From Paenibacillus mangrovi (lineage in GTDB: Bacteria > Bacillota > Bacilli > Paenibacillales > Paenibacillaceae): DNA of 64,000 nt. The DNA lies in the NCBI RefSeq assembly GCF_022898935.1, contig NZ_JALIRP010000008.1:1-64000 (forward strand). Reading direction: 5' to 3'. Made by a program: the position numbers and the translations under genes. Positions within the stretch are counted from its first letter, which is position 1; each line of letters starts with the position of its first letter. Below, piece after piece: positions 1-7,573 of this stretch. The notes beneath the pieces were generated by a model, which saw nothing but the letters and a program-made list of their open reading frames with translations, was not told the origin of the DNA and did not search any database.

Positions 1-120
1 TTACTCACCCGTCCGCCGCTAACCATCAGAGGAGCAAGCTCCTCATCAAGTCCGCTCGACTTGCATGTATTAGGCACGCCGCCAGCGTTCGTCCTGAGCC
101 AGGATCAAACTCTCCAAGAA
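1..120 (-). rRNA. rrs: 16S rRNA, 5' end (runs off the window)
   Basis: Read on the minus strand, positions about 115 to 1 give the universal 16S start (GAGAGTTTGATCCTGGCTCA) followed by the V1 stem and the conserved stretch ending in GGACGGGTGAGTAA. Only the first ~115-120 nt lie in the window. The exact mature 5' end, a few bases before the GGAGAG, is estimated. The rest of the rrn operon continues to the left of position 1. Confidence 0.97.
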
Positions 121-310
121 AGTTTGTAGCTCATTTTGAATCTGACGAGATTTAAATCTCATTTTTAGCTCTGTGAATCATTCAGCCAGAAGGCTTGAAC
201 CAATTCACTTCGCTGTCGGCTTTGCAAGCAAAGCCTGTATCTCACTCGTTGTTCAGTTTTCAAAGATCAAATTCTTTCGTTTTCGTTGCCGCTCGTTTAG
301 CTCAGCAGCA
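121..310 (-). other. rrn leader between promoter and 16S
   Basis: This is the transcribed leader of the rRNA operon. At 241-270 the minus strand reads TGATCTTTGAAAACTGAACA, the boxA-like element commonly seen in Bacillales rrn leaders and spacers, which binds antitermination factors. The rest has no ORF and should contribute one arm of the 16S processing stem, whose other arm lies outside the window. Confidence 0.7.
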
Positions 311-347
311 ACTCTTATATAATATCATGTTCTTTTGAGAGATGCAA
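311..347 (-). promoter_or_regulatory. rrn promoter P2
   Basis: Minus-strand -35 TTGCAT (342-347), a 17-base spacer and -10 TATTAT (319-324), about 200 nt before the 16S start. Together with the candidate at 416-445 it gives the tandem P1/P2 arrangement, about 95 bp apart, known from Bacillus rrn operons. Confidence 0.75.
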
Positions 348-407
348 GCTTTTTTTAAAATCTTTTTTTCTCTCAATTTCATCCGGCATTTAGTAGATTT
401 CTTGGCC

Positions 408-445
408 GGAATAATAATATACCACAAGGAAAAGTGTTTTGACAA
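408..445 (-). promoter_or_regulatory. rrn promoter P1 (candidate)
   Basis: Minus-strand -35 TTGTCA (440-445), an 18-base spacer and -10 TATATT (416-421), with A/T-rich sequence just upstream (446-470) that could act as an UP element. It is weaker than P2 by consensus but correctly placed for a tandem rRNA promoter. Confidence 0.55.
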
Positions 446-477
446 GCATATTTTACAAAAAAATTCGGGAAGGACTA

Positions 478-513
478 CAAAAGGAGCAGACATACATGGT
501 ATGCCTGCTCCTT
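478..513 (-). terminator. terminator after the safA-like gene
   Basis: Inverted repeat AAGGAGCAG / CTGCTCCTT (481-489 and 505-513), followed on the minus strand by a short T run. It sits 20 bases past the stop of the LysM coat gene and upstream of the rrn promoters, so it would insulate them. Confidence 0.65.
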
Positions 514-532
514 ACCTACCCATATTCTCAAC

Positions 533-2362
533 CTATCCTTTAATCCAAGGATTCTTGCGTTTTGAAGAAACATCATGTTTCTTTGACTTTTTAGGAACTG
601 CTTTTTCACTTGAAGCTTTGGAGTTATTTTTGGTACTGCTTAATGTTTTTACTTTATTAACATCCTCTGCTTGAGGCTCTTCAACCGTTTCTGTTGTTTC
701 AATAGACGTACTTTGAGTTTGAGCCACAGAGTTTACGTTAGCATAATCCCAGTTGTTACCAGGTTGTTGAGCTGGTTGAGGAGGATATTCGTATGGTTGA
801 GTTCGGTCCCACACCGGATACCCCATGCCTCCCCAGCCCGGATATGGCATACTTGGATCATGAAAAGGCATATTAGGGTTATGGCTGTACGCGCCCAGCT
901 GTGAGTTCGGTACCGCTGCATAAGGTCCTGCCATTGGAACTGGATGTGGATAACACCAAGCCGGATCCATGAACTGCGGATATCCTCCTGGATGATGATA
1001 CATCGGTTCGACATAAGCCGGTTCCTGCGCATGGTAGACAGGAGATACATCTGAACAGCCGCAAGGGTTATAAGGAAGATGATGCGTTTGAACAGGCTCA
1101 TAATACATCGGAGAAACATTGGCCTGTTGGTACGGCTGATTAGGCTGATTGCTTACCGGCGATTGCATATTGGGTTCATATGCGATTGGTGACTGGTGGT
1201 TCTCCCAATGGTGCCCTCCCCAGGGTCCTCCCCCAGGTACATGAGCGTAAGGACTTACCCAAGACGGATTAGGCATATAGTCTACATCTTCAGCACTTTC
1301 TACGATACCTGGATAATGAGATGTTTTCCCTGGATATGGCATATTTCCGTAAGTATACATAGCCTGAACATGATCATCACATGGCATATTATAGAAAGAA
1401 CCTACCTCCTGCACAGGAGTTGGATACTGCATAAAAGGATGATACGCTTCCCCGATAAAATAGTTGTCATCGCAGCCACAAGGCTCCTCAGCTATAGGCA
1501 TGATGGCCATAGGCTTATTCGGCTTATTTTCTGAGATAGGCATAATGTTTGGCATGATATTGGGTTTGACCATCTCAGGCATGACGTTTGGCATGACGTT
1601 TGGCATGACGTTTGGCATGACGTTTGGCATGACGTTTGGCATGACGTTTGGCATTATCATTTCAGGCATAACATTCGGAACGTTGGGCATAACATTCGGC
1701 ATTATCATTTCAGGCATAACATTCGGAACGTTAGGCTTTACATTCGGCATCATCATTTCAGGCATAACATTCGGAACGTTAGGCTTTACATTCGGCACCG
1801 TCATTTCGGGCATAATATTAGGGACGCTCGGCAGCACATTGGGCATTACATTAGGAATTGGAAGGTTAGGGATTTCAAGCTGTTGAGGCTGTACATTGAT
1901 CGGAGCGGTCATTTCTTCTTTCGGACCGGTGTAAGCCTTCCCTCCAGGAAGTACTTTGTCATGATGTACATTCTCATTGGCATTAGGATTGACGTTGGTA
2001 TAGTCATTGGTGTTCGGATTCGGATTGGGTTTAGTTTTGGGAATGTTGACAACTTCTCCAACCAGCAGCGCATTCGGATTTTTAAGCTGTGGATTGGCAT
2101 CGATCATCTCTTTCAAAGAAACGCCCCATGCTTTCGACAGCTTCCAGAGACTATCCCCCTGCTTGACGACATGCTTATGGATAATTTGATCTTGGCTTGG
2201 CACTTGTACCGGGTCAGCGGGAATTTTCACCTTTTGTCCGATCTGCAGTTGGTTGTGGTCGGAAATTTGCGGATTAGCGTCGATGATTTTTTGCAGAGGA
2301 ATATTATACTTTTGGGAAAGCTCATATAAAGTGTCGCCACTTTTTACGATGTGTATCTTCAC
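533..2362 (-). CDS. safA: SafA-like LysM spore coat assembly protein
   Basis: 609 aa from a GTG start (2362) preceded by AGGAGG at 2371-2376. Two LysM domains lie at about residues 1-48 and 62-109; the first begins MKIHIVKSGDTLYEL, closely resembling the SafA N-terminus. LysM domains bind peptidoglycan; in SafA they place the protein at the cortex-coat interface, where it interacts with SpoVID (present here at 31841-33145). Residues ~165-280 are a low-complexity array of Met-Pro-Asn-Val units encoded by tandem DNA repeats. The following ~250 residues are rich in Tyr, Pro, His and Asn with a few CGC motifs, and the tail is Lys-rich, a composition typical of cross-linked coat proteins. No sigma-E/K promoter was securely identified, although CATAAGAT near 2440 resembles a sporulation -10. 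It is monocistronic, between two terminators. The assignment rests on LysM architecture and composition, so another LysM coat protein is possible. Confidence 0.75.
   Translation of the reverse strand: MKIHIVKSGDTLYELSQKYNIPLQKIIDANPQISDHNQLQIGQKVKIPADPVQVPSQDQIIHKHVVKQGDSLWKLSKAWGVSLKEMIDANPQLKNPNALLVGEVVNIPKTKPNPNPNTNDYTNVNPNANENVHHDKVLPGGKAYTGPKEEMTAPINVQPQQLEIPNLPIPNVMPNVLPSVPNIMPEMTVPNVKPNVPNVMPEMMMPNVKPNVPNVMPEMIMPNVMPNVPNVMPEMIMPNVMPNVMPNVMPNVMPNVMPNVMPEMVKPNIMPNIMPISENKPNKPMAIMPIAEEPCGCDDNYFIGEAYHPFMQYPTPVQEVGSFYNMPCDDHVQAMYTYGNMPYPGKTSHYPGIVESAEDVDYMPNPSWVSPYAHVPGGGPWGGHHWENHQSPIAYEPNMQSPVSNQPNQPYQQANVSPMYYEPVQTHHLPYNPCGCSDVSPVYHAQEPAYVEPMYHHPGGYPQFMDPAWCYPHPVPMAGPYAAVPNSQLGAYSHNPNMPFHDPSMPYPGWGGMGYPVWDRTQPYEYPPQPAQQPGNNWDYANVNSVAQTQSTSIETTETVEEPQAEDVNKVKTLSSTKNNSKASSEKAVPKKSKKHDVSSKRKNPWIKG
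1578..1649 (-). repeat. six perfect 12-bp tandem repeats inside safA-like gene
   Basis: The plus strand has six consecutive perfect copies of GGCATGACGTTT from 1578 to 1649, encoding (Met-Pro-Asn-Val) units on the minus strand. The unit is a multiple of three, so copy-number change keeps the frame. Confidence 0.97.
1650..1841 (-). repeat. four 48-bp tandem repeats inside safA-like gene
   Basis: Four consecutive 48-bp units start at 1650, 1698, 1746 and 1794. The first three differ at only a few bases; the fourth is more diverged. Each encodes a 16-residue Met/Pro/Asn/Val/Glu block and is itself built from the 12-bp unit next to it. Confidence 0.95.
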
Positions 2363-2459
2363 GCGGCAAATACCTCCTAAACTTCTTATAGGCGCATAAA
2401 TCGTCCGCCTTCGTTACTACATCTTATGCACAGGATAGGCGGATGACATCCCTTATGAC

Positions 2460-2497
2460 AAAAAAATCCTTTCATGAGCTTGTCATGAAAGGATTTC
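2460..2497 (-). terminator. terminator of the pheB-hom-thrC-thrB-pheA operon
   Basis: A 14-bp perfect stem (2464-2477 with 2483-2496, loop GCTTG), followed on the minus strand by a run of seven T. It is located 60 bases after the pheA stop. Confidence 0.9.
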
Positions 2498-2558
2498 TTG
2501 GGAACCTGAACGCGTGAACCGGGCGAATTTCTTACGATTCCCACACTTTATATCCGAA

Positions 2559-3449
2559 CTACAGCACCTCCGAAATTAATTCCTGATAAGTATAGCTCGG
2601 GTAGGATCCCAAAATGCGCACCTGGCAGCCAAGTGCCTCGATTTCTTCAATCGCCGCGGTCAGAAGTACAGATTCTGCCGATTCCAGCACATCAATATAG
2701 AAATAATAGCTGCCCAGCTTTTTCTTCGTCGGACGTGATTCGATGCGGGAGAGGTTCAATCGTCTCCATGCAAAAGCCGAGAGCACCTGATGCAGCGCTC
2801 CTGCAAAATCCTCCGGGAGCGTAACGAGAATACTCGTTTTCATCTGCTTAACAGGCTTTGGTACTTTGGACAAGGCTTCCTTCCCGATCAAAATAAACCG
2901 GGTGTAATTGTTGTCATGATCCGTTACCCGCTCCGCCAGCACATCCAGCTTATGCGTGGCCGCACCAAGCGTAGTACCGATGGCCGCGAGTCCTTCCCCC
3001 GGGCTATTCTTTACAATCCCTACCGCTTCCGTGGTACTTCCAGCATTCACAAGCTCCGCTTCCGGAGCATACTTGCGGATAAACTGCTGGCACTGAGCCA
3101 TAGCAACCGGGTGGGATAGTATTTTCTGAATCCGGGTGAAATCCACGCCGCCGGATTCAGCAATAAACTCCTCTCGGTCTCCGATCAAATGTTGAATGGA
3201 AGGATAGACCCATTCAATCTGCATCGGAATATCCACTTCGTTAACGAGCCAATCCATGTGAAGACTCACGGAGCCTTCAATGGTATTCTCAATTGGAATG
3301 ACACTGTAATCCGTTTTTCCGTGTACCGTTGACAAAAACACGTCAGAGATCAGCTTGTGGTACACCAGCTCTACCGGTTCATCTCCGAGCAATTGTACAA
3401 CAGCCTCGTGCGACACCGACCCTTCAGGCAATAATGCAATTCGTTTCAT
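2559..3449 (-). CDS. pheA: prephenate dehydratase
   Basis: 296 aa. It converts prephenate to phenylpyruvate, the committed step of phenylalanine synthesis. The N-terminal periplasmic-binding-like catalytic domain (~1-185) contains SVIPIENTIEGSV and the catalytic TRF motif (NYTRFILIG, ~residue 175). A C-terminal ACT domain (~200-280), with the ESRP element typical of phenylalanine-binding ACT domains, would give feedback inhibition. The first strand reads LPEGSVSHEA where the usual family form is GPEGSFS, one residue shorter. The ATG overlaps the thrB stop by 4 bases (ATGA), implying translational coupling. It is the last gene of the five-gene operon and is followed by a strong terminator. Confidence 0.95.
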   Translation of the reverse strand: MKRIALLPEGSVSHEAVVQLLGDEPVELVYHKLISDVFLSTVHGKTDYSVIPIENTIEGSVSLHMDWLVNEVDIPMQIEWVYPSIQHLIGDREEFIAESGGVDFTRIQKILSHPVAMAQCQQFIRKYAPEAELVNAGSTTEAVGIVKNSPGEGLAAIGTTLGAATHKLDVLAERVTDHDNNYTRFILIGKEALSKVPKPVKQMKTSILVTLPEDFAGALHQVLSAFAWRRLNLSRIESRPTKKKLGSYYFYIDVLESAESVLLTAAIEEIEALGCQVRILGSYPSYTYQELISEVL

Positions 3450-4414
3450 GCTTTTACTTCCCCTTTTATGAGTTCCAAGAATGAGCCAGACGACATGCTG
3501 CCGAGCAGCTGAGCCCCTTCAGACGACGGGTTCAGCCAGCATGCAGATGCGCGAATGCCCTCGGCTTTCATCGTATTCAGAAGATAAGCCTCCAGTTCCT
3601 TTTTCCGGTCGGAGTGGCGGTCAACCAGCGCAAGAAGCGTTGGCCCCGCACCGCTGAGCGCAATGCCCAAAGCTCCATGCTGAACAGCCTTCTCCAAAAT
3701 TTCCGCCATTCCAGGAACGAGCTTGGCCCGGTAAGGCTGATGTAAACGGTCAGACATCGCCCTGCTGATCAGATCCAGTCTACCCTGGGCCAGAGCGGCA
3801 ACCAGCAAAGAAGATCTGCTGATATTGTACACCGCGTCTTTACGGCTGATTTGTACAGGCAGTACCTTTCTCGCCTCAGAGGTCGACAGCTGGAATTCGG
3901 GAATGACGACCAGCACTTCCAGATCTTCATGCGGTTCCATGCGGATATAGTCGGCATGTAAGCCATCCCACACCGCTGTAACGAGACCTCCGAATAAAGA
4001 CGCTCCGACATTATCCGGATGATCTTCAATGGCTGTCGCCATATCAAAAAGCTTCGCCTCCGTAAGCGGTGAACCGATTAAGGCATTGGCCGCAAACAAT
4101 GCTCCGACGATCGCGGAAGCGCTGCTGCCAAGGCCCCGCGTCAGTGGAATGTCGGAGTACATGGATATCTCAAGCTCAGGCACCTGGACACCCGCTTCAC
4201 AGAAAACCATTTGGGCTATCTTGTACACCAGGTTGCTTTTATCCGTAGGGATCCCTTCCATTTCACTGCCGTAAAGGCGGATGACCGTTTGCCGGGCTTC
4301 CTTCATCCCGATCCAGGAGTACAGCGACAAGGCCATCCCCAGCGTGTCAAACCCAGGACCTAGATTCGCCGTGCTCGCAGGAATCCGTACCAATACGCCT
4401 TCCGGTTGCATCAT
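3446..4414 (-). CDS. thrB: homoserine kinase
   Basis: 322 aa, cytoplasmic GHMP kinase. It phosphorylates homoserine to O-phosphohomoserine for threonine synthase. The N-terminus (VRIPASTANLGPGFDTLG) and the GHMP ATP loop (PLTRGLGSSASAIVGA, ~residues 90-105) are both intact, and the C-terminal GHMP motif appears as ALSGAGPTLLAL. Length is normal for the family. The start overlaps the thrC stop by 4 bases and the end overlaps pheA by 4 bases, so thrC-thrB-pheA form a tightly coupled block. A second ATG follows directly at 4411. Confidence 0.96.
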   Translation of the reverse strand: MMQPEGVLVRIPASTANLGPGFDTLGMALSLYSWIGMKEARQTVIRLYGSEMEGIPTDKSNLVYKIAQMVFCEAGVQVPELEISMYSDIPLTRGLGSSASAIVGALFAANALIGSPLTEAKLFDMATAIEDHPDNVGASLFGGLVTAVWDGLHADYIRMEPHEDLEVLVVIPEFQLSTSEARKVLPVQISRKDAVYNISRSSLLVAALAQGRLDLISRAMSDRLHQPYRAKLVPGMAEILEKAVQHGALGIALSGAGPTLLALVDRHSDRKKELEAYLLNTMKAEGIRASACWLNPSSEGAQLLGSMSSGSFLELIKGEVKA

Positions 4415-5481
4415 ACTCCTGCCTCTTCCAACTTACCGATGGCCTCCATCACGGCTGCTTCTGTATCCGGAACGATGAGAGGATCAGCATTGACCGTTTT
4501 TAAAGCGACATTCGGGTCCTTCAATCCATTTCCTGTCAGAACGCATACCACTGATTCTCCGCCTTTGAAATAACCTTCACGCTTCAGCTTCAGTACACCC
4601 GCTACGGAAGCGGCGGATGCTGGCTCAGCAAAAACGCCCTCACGGGAAGCAATCATACGGTATGCAGTCAGAATCTCATCATCCGTTACATAATTGATCT
4701 GTCCGCCCGATTCCTCGGCAGCAGCAACCGCTGTTTTCCAGCTTGCCGGGTTGCCGATCCGGATCGCTGTAGCAATGGTTTCAGGCTCCAGAATAGGCTC
4801 ACCTTTGACAATCGCCATGGCGCCTTCGGCCTCAAAACCTACCATTTTCGGCAGAGAAGAAGCTTTACCCGCTTCATGATATTCCTTAAAGCCTTTCCAA
4901 TAAGCCGAGATATTGCCGGCATTCCCGACAGGAATAGCCAGTACGTCCGGTGCTTTTCCCAGCTGATCGACAACTTCAAACGCCGCGGTCTTTTGCCCTT
5001 CAATACGGTAAGGGTTAACCGAGTTCACAAGCGTAATCGGGTGCTTCGCAGTAATTTCGCGAACAATTTCCAGAGCACGGTCAAAGTTTCCTTCAATGGC
5101 AATAACCTTCGCTCCATAGATCATCGCCTGAGCCAGTTTGCCGAGCGCAATATTATTGTTTGGAATAAGTACGATGCAGTTCAGCCCGGCTCTAGCGGCG
5201 TATGCCGCTGCAGCTGCAGAGGTATTTCCGGTGGAAGCACACATAATCGTACGGCTGCCCTCTTCAATTGCCTTGGCAACGGCCATAACCATGCCACGGT
5301 CCTTAAAGGAACCCGTAGGATTCAGCCCTTCATATTTGAAATACAGATCAAGTCCCAATTCCTCCGAAAGATTCTCCGCACGGATGAGCGGAGTGTTCCC
5401 TTCCTTGAGTGTGAGCAAAGGCGTCTTTTCATTCACTGGTAGGTACGATTTGTAAGTTTGAATTAGTCCTTGGTATGACAT
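4411..5481 (-). CDS. thrC: threonine synthase
   Basis: 356 aa, PLP enzyme of fold type II. It converts O-phosphohomoserine to threonine and phosphate. The PLP lysine is in NPTGSFKDRGM (Lys60), and glycine-rich phosphate-binding loops (CASTGNTSAAAAAYAARAG, PVGNAGNISAYW) are present. The length matches the short bacterial threonine synthase type that lacks the long N-terminal extension. AGGAG stands 8 bases before ATG 5481. It lies 36 bases downstream of hom and overlaps thrB. Confidence 0.97.
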   Translation of the reverse strand: MSYQGLIQTYKSYLPVNEKTPLLTLKEGNTPLIRAENLSEELGLDLYFKYEGLNPTGSFKDRGMVMAVAKAIEEGSRTIMCASTGNTSAAAAAYAARAGLNCIVLIPNNNIALGKLAQAMIYGAKVIAIEGNFDRALEIVREITAKHPITLVNSVNPYRIEGQKTAAFEVVDQLGKAPDVLAIPVGNAGNISAYWKGFKEYHEAGKASSLPKMVGFEAEGAMAIVKGEPILEPETIATAIRIGNPASWKTAVAAAEESGGQINYVTDDEILTAYRMIASREGVFAEPASAASVAGVLKLKREGYFKGGESVVCVLTGNGLKDPNVALKTVNADPLIVPDTEAAVMEAIGKLEEAGV

Positions 5482-5517
5482 GGGTATGGCTCCTTTTCAC
5501 TTATATATAGGGAGGGT

Positions 5518-6804
5518 TTATCCCTCCACGCGGTATACGCTCTTGATTTTCCGGATGACCTCAAGCCCCTCAAAATGCTGCAGCACTTTGTCCATGCTTG
5601 CTTTGGTGGCATTATGCGTCACGATAATGATCTCCGCTTCTGGATTCAGTTCATTCGGGTGCTGCACGACCGATTCGAGGCTAACGTCAAACTCCGCGAA
5701 CACTTGGGTGATCCGGGCAAGCACGCCTGCCTTATCATCCACATGCAGCAGAATGAAATTTTTAAAGGAAATTTGATCGTCGCTCTTCAGCTTCTTCGCC
5801 TTATAAGGAACGATGGCCTTTAGACCGTTGACGCCCAGCTTCAGATTTTTGATGACCGCAACCAAATCCGCCACAACGGATGTAGCCGTAGGCATTTCGC
5901 CTGCACCTGCACCATAGAACATCGTCTCGCCAACAGCTTCGCCATATACATATACGGCGTTAAATACGCCATTCACAGAGGCAATTGGATGCCCTTTGCG
6001 CACCATGGTCGGCTGAACGCCGATGCTGACATGATCATCTTCGCGTTCGGCTATGCCGAGCAGCTTCATTTCATATCCCAAGTTCTTTGCGTACATGATG
6101 TCTTCCTTGGACACTTGAGAAATGCCTCGTACGCTGACATCCTTCAGTTCCACATTGGTGCGGAAACCAAGCGTGCCGAGAATCGCCATTTTACGTGCAG
6201 CATCCAGTCCTTCCACATCAGAGGTCGGATCCGCTTCCGCGTAACCAAGTCTTTGGGCCTCTTCAAGCACAGCCTCATAGGATGCGCCTTCCTGGCTCAT
6301 TTTCGTTAAAATAAAATTGGTCGTCCCGTTCACAATCCCCATAATTTTCAGTATGCGGTCTGACGAGAATCCCTCGATCAAGGTTCGAATAATAGGAATG
6401 CCACCGGCAACACTAGCTTCATAGAAAACATCGCACTGTTTTTCCTGAGCCTTGGCCAGAATTTCCGATCCATGCAGAGCCATTAAATCCTTGTTGGCAG
6501 TGACGATATGCTTGCCGCGCTCCAAAGCTTCCAGAATGTATTCCTTCGTGTGATCGATGCCGCCCATGACCTCAACGATCACGTCGATTTCTGGATCACA
6601 GATCACTTCCCACGGATCTTCCGTCAGCTTGTCCTTGTCCACGTTGATGCTGCGGGTTTTGTCGCTGTTTTTCACGGCGATTTTCTCAATGATGATGGGA
6701 GAACCAACCTGGCTGCTCAAATCCTCCTGATGTCCTTCTACAATTCTTACGACGCCCGTACCCACGGTGCCAAGCCCCAACAACCCTACTTTTACCGGTT
6801 TCAT
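5518..6804 (-). CDS. hom: homoserine dehydrogenase with ACT domain
   Basis: 428 aa. NAD(P)-dependent reduction of aspartate semialdehyde to homoserine. The Rossmann motif GLGTVGTGV is at residues 10-18. The catalytic domain contains GIVNGTTNFILTKM and the conserved EADPTSDVEGLDAA (~200-215). A C-terminal ACT domain from ~350 (HVDDKAGVLARITQVFAEFDVSLES) is expected to bind threonine for feedback control. AGGAGG lies 7 bases before ATG 6804. It follows pheB by 42 bases, in the same operon. Confidence 0.97.
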   Translation of the reverse strand: MKPVKVGLLGLGTVGTGVVRIVEGHQEDLSSQVGSPIIIEKIAVKNSDKTRSINVDKDKLTEDPWEVICDPEIDVIVEVMGGIDHTKEYILEALERGKHIVTANKDLMALHGSEILAKAQEKQCDVFYEASVAGGIPIIRTLIEGFSSDRILKIMGIVNGTTNFILTKMSQEGASYEAVLEEAQRLGYAEADPTSDVEGLDAARKMAILGTLGFRTNVELKDVSVRGISQVSKEDIMYAKNLGYEMKLLGIAEREDDHVSIGVQPTMVRKGHPIASVNGVFNAVYVYGEAVGETMFYGAGAGEMPTATSVVADLVAVIKNLKLGVNGLKAIVPYKAKKLKSDDQISFKNFILLHVDDKAGVLARITQVFAEFDVSLESVVQHPNELNPEAEIIIVTHNATKASMDKVLQHFEGLEVIRKIKSVYRVEG

Positions 6805-6846
6805 TCCCCAACCTCCTGTTTCGTATCTTACATTCTCTTGTTATGA

Positions 6847-7284
6847 CTAGCCTTGACCAATAAGATTGGCACGTTTGACGCCGGCACAATCCCGCAAGCT
6901 TTCCAGCATATCTCCCAGCTCATCGGTTATTCTGGATACCTCAACGGATATCACGACATTCGCAATTCCCTGCAGCGGTATACTCTGGTGTATCGTAAGC
7001 ACGTTCCCGCCAAAACCGGCAACCAGGCTTAACACTTTGGACAGCATGCCGGAGCGGTGCTCCATGTCGATGGAGATCGTAACGATACGCTCTCGTTCCA
7101 GCTGGTTGATCAGATGAATGCCGTCCTTGTATTTGTAAAATGCGCTGCGGCTCATCCCAACCTGCTCCACAGCTTCATGCACCGTCTTCGCGTCACCGGC
7201 CGCAAGCAGCTGCTTTACCTGCATGGTTTTCACCACGGCTTCTGGTAAAATATCCTCACGGACCAAATAATAGCGTTCTTTCAC
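6847..7284 (-). CDS. pheB: ACT domain protein PheB
   Basis: 145 aa if it starts at GTG 7284, which has GGAGAGG upstream and gives the family's usual length (~147 aa); a longer in-frame ATG at 7380 would lie upstream of the promoter and is rejected. An N-terminal helix-turn-helix-like segment (VHEAVEQVGMSRSAFYKYKD) is followed by an ACT domain (TISIDMEHRSGMLSKVLSLVAGFGGNVLTIHQ). PheB is linked to pheA in Bacillus, where it was once named as a chorismate mutase; its real role is not settled, and a ligand-sensing regulatory role is inferred from the domains. It is the first gene after the promoter at 7327-7355, so it leads the threonine/phenylalanine operon. Confidence 0.85.
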   Translation of the reverse strand: MKERYYLVREDILPEAVVKTMQVKQLLAAGDAKTVHEAVEQVGMSRSAFYKYKDGIHLINQLERERIVTISIDMEHRSGMLSKVLSLVAGFGGNVLTIHQSIPLQGIANVVISVEVSRITDELGDMLESLRDCAGVKRANLIGQG

Positions 7285-7319
7285 GAACGTCCTCTCCTCA
7301 AAGACTGATGTATTTATAT

Positions 7320-7355
7320 AGTGGACATTATAAAGAAATGTGCCTGTTGGGTCAA
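7320..7355 (-). promoter_or_regulatory. sigma-A promoter of pheB-hom-thrC-thrB-pheA
   Basis: Minus-strand TTGACC (7350-7355), a 17-base spacer and TATAAT (7327-7332). The predicted start is near 7320, giving a ~36-base leader to the GTG at 7284. It is a near-consensus promoter. Confidence 0.85.
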
Positions 7356-7388
7356 TAGATTTACGCCTTTTTATGCTCATAAATGAAA

Positions 7389-7403
7389 AGCAAGCGCTTA
7401 CGA
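7389..7403 (-). promoter_or_regulatory. cre-like site upstream of the pheB promoter
   Basis: The minus strand reads TCGTAAGCGCTTGCT, one mismatch from the CcpA consensus WTGNAANCGNWNNCW. It lies ~35 bases upstream of the -35 box, a position where CcpA usually activates rather than represses. The assignment is by sequence only. Confidence 0.4.
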
Positions 7404-7410
7404 TATGTAA

Positions 7411-7525
7411 AATCTAAAGAAAAACGTCTATCGAAGTACTTGCATAGAAGACAGACCGCGTTTAGCGGAAGTTTTTCTTGCGATATCAGGATGTATTTCT
7501 TGAAGTATATACTTTCTGATATCTT
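7411..7525. repeat. dispersed intergenic repeat, copy A (rearranged)
   Basis: Segments at 7417-7440 (minus strand TTCGATAGACGTTTTTCTTT) and 7503-7525 (minus strand AAGATATCAGAAAGTATA) match two adjoining segments of the repeat at 52761-52820. A third, degenerate unit (CCTGATATCGCAAGAAAAAC) lies between them. It is non-coding and lies between the obg terminator and the pheB promoter. Confidence 0.7.
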
Positions 7526-7567
7526 AAAAAAAGCCGTCCAGGGAACCAAACACCCCTTAAACGGCTT
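7526..7567 (-). terminator. terminator of spo0B-obg
   Basis: Stem AAGCCGT / ACGGCTT (7531-7537 with 7561-7567) with an inner GGG/CCC pairing, followed on the minus strand by seven T. It lies just past the obg stop. Confidence 0.85.
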
Positions 7568-7573
7568 CATATT

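Noticed and set aside
1578..1841. Possible CRISPR-like array
   Set aside because: The repeats are directly adjacent without spacers and encode an in-frame protein repeat.
1464..1886. Plus-strand frame with a Met-Thr-Phe-Gly repeat protein
   Set aside because: It is the antisense reading of the safA tandem repeats; a 12-bp repeat is necessarily open in several frames.
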